Positions 34,260 through 36,174 of a stretch of DNA of 36,174 bases are shown piece by piece. Source of the DNA: Bacilli bacterium (GTDB lineage: Bacteria > Bacillota_I > Bacilli_A > Haloplasmatales > Haloplasmataceae); NCBI GenBank assembly GCA_012516175.1, contig JAAYWZ010000178.1:1-36174 (forward strand), given 5' to 3'. Under the pieces are notes generated by a model that was not told the DNA's origin, did no database searches, and was given only the letters and a program-made list of their open reading frames with translations. Made by a program: the position numbers and the translations under genes. The stretch's first letter is position 1. Each line of letters opens with the position of its first letter.

Positions 34260-35009
34260 ATGAAACGGAATCTAAAACTAACTATCGCTTATGATGGCAC
34301 AAGATACAATGGTTTCCAGAGATTAGGGGATACGAAAAATACGATTCAAGAGAAACTAGAAACATGTATATCAAGGTTTTTAAATGAAGATATTAAAATC
34401 ATCGGTGCTTCAAGAACTGATGCGGGTGTACATGCCTATGAGCAAATCATCAACTTCTATACCAATTCTGATATCGATGATACTGAATTACGAGATAATC
34501 TAAATTTTTATTTACCTGAAGACATCGTAGTTACCAGTGTCGAAGATGCACCAAGTAACTTTCATAGTCGTTACTGGGTGGTAAGAAAAACCTACCTCTA
34601 TCGCATCTATACTTCACCTATACCCCCTTTATTTGAACGTAATTATGTATATAATCTAGGTAAAAAGTTAGATGTCGAAAGAATGAGAGAAGCTAGTAAT
34701 CTTTTTATAGGAGAGAAAGACTTTCAAGCTTTCTCTAAAAGAAATGGTAAAAAAGATACCATTAGAACAGTATATAATCTTGAAATAATTGAAACGGAAA
34801 AGGAAGTTGATATTTATATCACTGCCAATAGTTTTCTCTACAACATGGTACGCATCATTGTTGGTACCTTAATTGAAGTCGGTTTACACAAACGAGAATT
34901 AGATTCAATAACCAAGGCATTTGAGACTTGTGACCGTACTTTAAGTGGATTTACGGCACCACCAGAAGGCCTATTTTTGTATAAAAATTATTTTACAGTA
35001 AAGAAATAA
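34260..35009 (+). CDS. truA: tRNA pseudouridine synthase A
   Basis: TruA makes pseudouridine at positions 38-40 of tRNA anticodon stems. The 249-residue protein shows AYDGTRYNGFQ near the start, the catalytic GASRTDAGVHA (D54), NFYLPEDIVV, RKTYLYRIY and FLYNMVRIIVGTLIEVG near the C-terminus. GAGAGG lies about 9 bases before the ATG. It follows tRNA-Pro and its terminator; the downstream permease gene is 127 bases away. Confidence 0.96.
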   Translation: MKRNLKLTIAYDGTRYNGFQRLGDTKNTIQEKLETCISRFLNEDIKIIGASRTDAGVHAYEQIINFYTNSDIDDTELRDNLNFYLPEDIVVTSVEDAPSNFHSRYWVVRKTYLYRIYTSPIPPLFERNYVYNLGKKLDVERMREASNLFIGEKDFQAFSKRNGKKDTIRTVYNLEIIETEKEVDIYITANSFLYNMVRIIVGTLIEVGLHKRELDSITKAFETCDRTLSGFTAPPEGLFLYKNYFTVKK

Positions 35010-35136
35010 AGAATATATATTAAACAGATATTAATTAATGTAGAAAATAATATCTATCCTCTACTATTGTCTTTTTATCTTAAATCTACTAAAATAAAAG
35101 TACTCTAAAACACAAAAGATAGGATGTAGATTATCA

Positions 35137-36054
35137 ATGATACGTTATGCATTGATAAGACTGATCTGGATGTTCATTATTCTACTTGCATTCATGTCAG
35201 TTGTCTTTATCATGATCGTAGTAATCCAAGAACGAACATATTATACCTCAATTGATCGTATCGCACCTTTAATAATAGAGTATTTTCATTGGTTAAAACG
35301 CATCTTAACTTATGGTAATTTTGGTTTTTCAGAACATTACATAAATATCCGTGTATCAGAACTCTTTATTGAAAGACTGCCTGTTACTATTAAACTTAAT
35401 TTAATTGCCTTTTGTGTCTATACTCCATTAGGTATTATCCTTGGGATAATGGCATCCATAAACAAAAATAAACGTCTAGATAATGTCATATCCATCTTAA
35501 CGGTCATCTTTGCGTCATTACCAAGTTTTGTCATGATGTTTATAGTAATGCTAGTATTTGGATATGCCCTCCACTGGTTACCCACGATATACCCCGCCAA
35601 AGATCTTAAAGGAGCTATACAAATTACAGGTCTAGTGTTACCAGTAATTGCCTTATCAGTGGAACCAATTGCGATGATTACACGGTTAGTGCGGGGGGAA
35701 CTAACTGAAGTTCTTACTAGTGAACACTTCATGCTTGCGCGGGTTAAAGGACTAACTAAACGCCAAGCTATCATCCGCCACGGTTTAAGATCAGGAATTA
35801 TTTCTGTTATTCCTACCATCATATCATATATGCTTGCGGTCTTTAGTGGCTCATTAATCATCGAACGGATTTATGCCATTCCTGGTACTGGTCAACTATT
35901 CTTTAGTGCTATAACAATAGGAAATTTTGACTATAACATGATTTTATTGTTGACATTTATCTATACTTCCGTAAGTTTAGTTGCGATGTTCTTTATTGAT
36001 TTGGCCTATGGATTAATTGATCCACGTATTAGAATTGGTTCTAAGAAAAGATAA
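35137..36054 (+). CDS. OppB/DppB-type ABC transporter permease
   Basis: The 305-residue inner-membrane protein has about six helices and the peptide/nickel permease signature EHFMLARVKGLTKRQAIIRHGLR (coupling helix). IERIYAIPGTGQLFFSAI and a terminal DPRIRIG, the OppB hallmark, follow. It lacks the usual longer segment after helix 1, being slightly short. It normally pairs with an OppC permease, two ATPases and a binding lipoprotein to import oligopeptides. None is seen here, and a strong terminator follows at once. The ribosome binding site is poor (AGGA, 12 bases before the ATG). Confidence 0.9.
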   Translation: MIRYALIRLIWMFIILLAFMSVVFIMIVVIQERTYYTSIDRIAPLIIEYFHWLKRILTYGNFGFSEHYINIRVSELFIERLPVTIKLNLIAFCVYTPLGIILGIMASINKNKRLDNVISILTVIFASLPSFVMMFIVMLVFGYALHWLPTIYPAKDLKGAIQITGLVLPVIALSVEPIAMITRLVRGELTEVLTSEHFMLARVKGLTKRQAIIRHGLRSGIISVIPTIISYMLAVFSGSLIIERIYAIPGTGQLFFSAITIGNFDYNMILLLTFIYTSVSLVAMFFIDLAYGLIDPRIRIGSKKR

Positions 36055-36117
36055 AAAAAAGGGGCTGTAAAAAAATAACTTCTGAAAACTAAGGAGTTCA
36101 TTACAGTTCCTTTTTTT
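36051..36117 (+). terminator. Long compound terminator after the permease gene
   Basis: AAAAAAAGGGGCTGTAA pairs with TTACAGTTCCTTTTTTT (two wobbles). The intervening 31 bases contain a second stem, AACTTCT/AGGAGTT. The T-run follows at 36111-36117. Confidence 0.85.
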
Positions 36118-36174
36118 CATGCTCAATTTTGGTGGTTTTCTCTGTTTTTATAAAGATAATTTATATCTCTAAAC

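Noticed and set aside
35418-35861. 147-residue minus-strand ORF
   Set aside because: It is antisense to the intact permease gene, with no ribosome binding site or family features.

Overview
The window is AT-rich bacterial chromosome (by eye about one third G+C), densely packed and mostly coding on the minus strand. Strong AGGAGG-type ribosome binding sites, TATAAT promoters and hairpin-plus-T-run terminators point to a low-GC Gram-positive relative. TGA is a stop, shown by acpP ending at its normal length and by ATGA overlaps at queG/trmL and at the ankyrin/flavoprotein pair. Tryptophan is TGG. The gene mix (YerC, DUF402 phosphatase, PgcA-type phosphoglucomutase, CotF-like proteins, lipoproteins with LVGC lipoboxes, no outer-membrane genes) fits a Bacillota/Mycoplasmatota lineage that uses the standard code, such as Izemoplasma/Acholeplasma-like or Erysipelotrichia-like bacteria. 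This placement is inference; no rRNA is present.

Layout. 1-3.4 kb: a probably decayed beta-propeller ORF with an out-of-frame P-loop, ligA and a small membrane protein. 3.5-5.4 kb: oligoendopeptidase F. 5.4-10 kb (minus): an apparent operon of phosphoglucomutase, Xaa-Pro peptidase, a degenerate galactose-mutarotase-like protein and a glycogen-synthase-like protein that carries an IF2_N domain and lacks its C-terminal half. 10-15.2 kb: two tandem fused ATPase-FtsX ABC transporters. 15.2-17.8 kb: acpP, an HtrA lipoprotein protease, an SDR and a 43-residue small gene with its own terminator. 17.9-22.6 kb: LacX/YeaD-type epimerase, trmL, queG, YerC, esterase, DUF402 phosphatase and an ArsC/Spx-fold protein. 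22.6-24.2 kb: two CotF-like genes, a TtcA-like thiolase of tRNA and tRNA-Arg(CCG). 24.2-27 kb: nagA-nagB, a cysteine-rich lipoprotein and tRNA-Leu(CAA). 27.1-31.9 kb: HI0933-type flavoprotein overlapping a large ankyrin protein, an unknown membrane protein and a DUF362 protein. 31.9-34 kb: an SDR plus alpha-oxoamine synthase pair that looks like the first two steps of sphingoid-base synthesis. 34.1-36.1 kb: tRNA-Pro(CGG), truA and a lone OppB/DppB-type permease closed by a strong terminator.

Most of the region is housekeeping (DNA ligation, tRNA modification, amino-sugar use, peptide breakdown). The parts most worth a second look are the candidate sphinganine module (31948-33938), the pseudoenzyme-like carbohydrate pair (5407-7000), the CotF-like pair, the ankyrin/flavoprotein pair, and the unannotated 43-residue gene at 17642-17773. 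Several start codons are moved to internal ATGs where the ribosome binding site clearly decides. I saw no CRISPR array, insertion sequence, prophage or rRNA.
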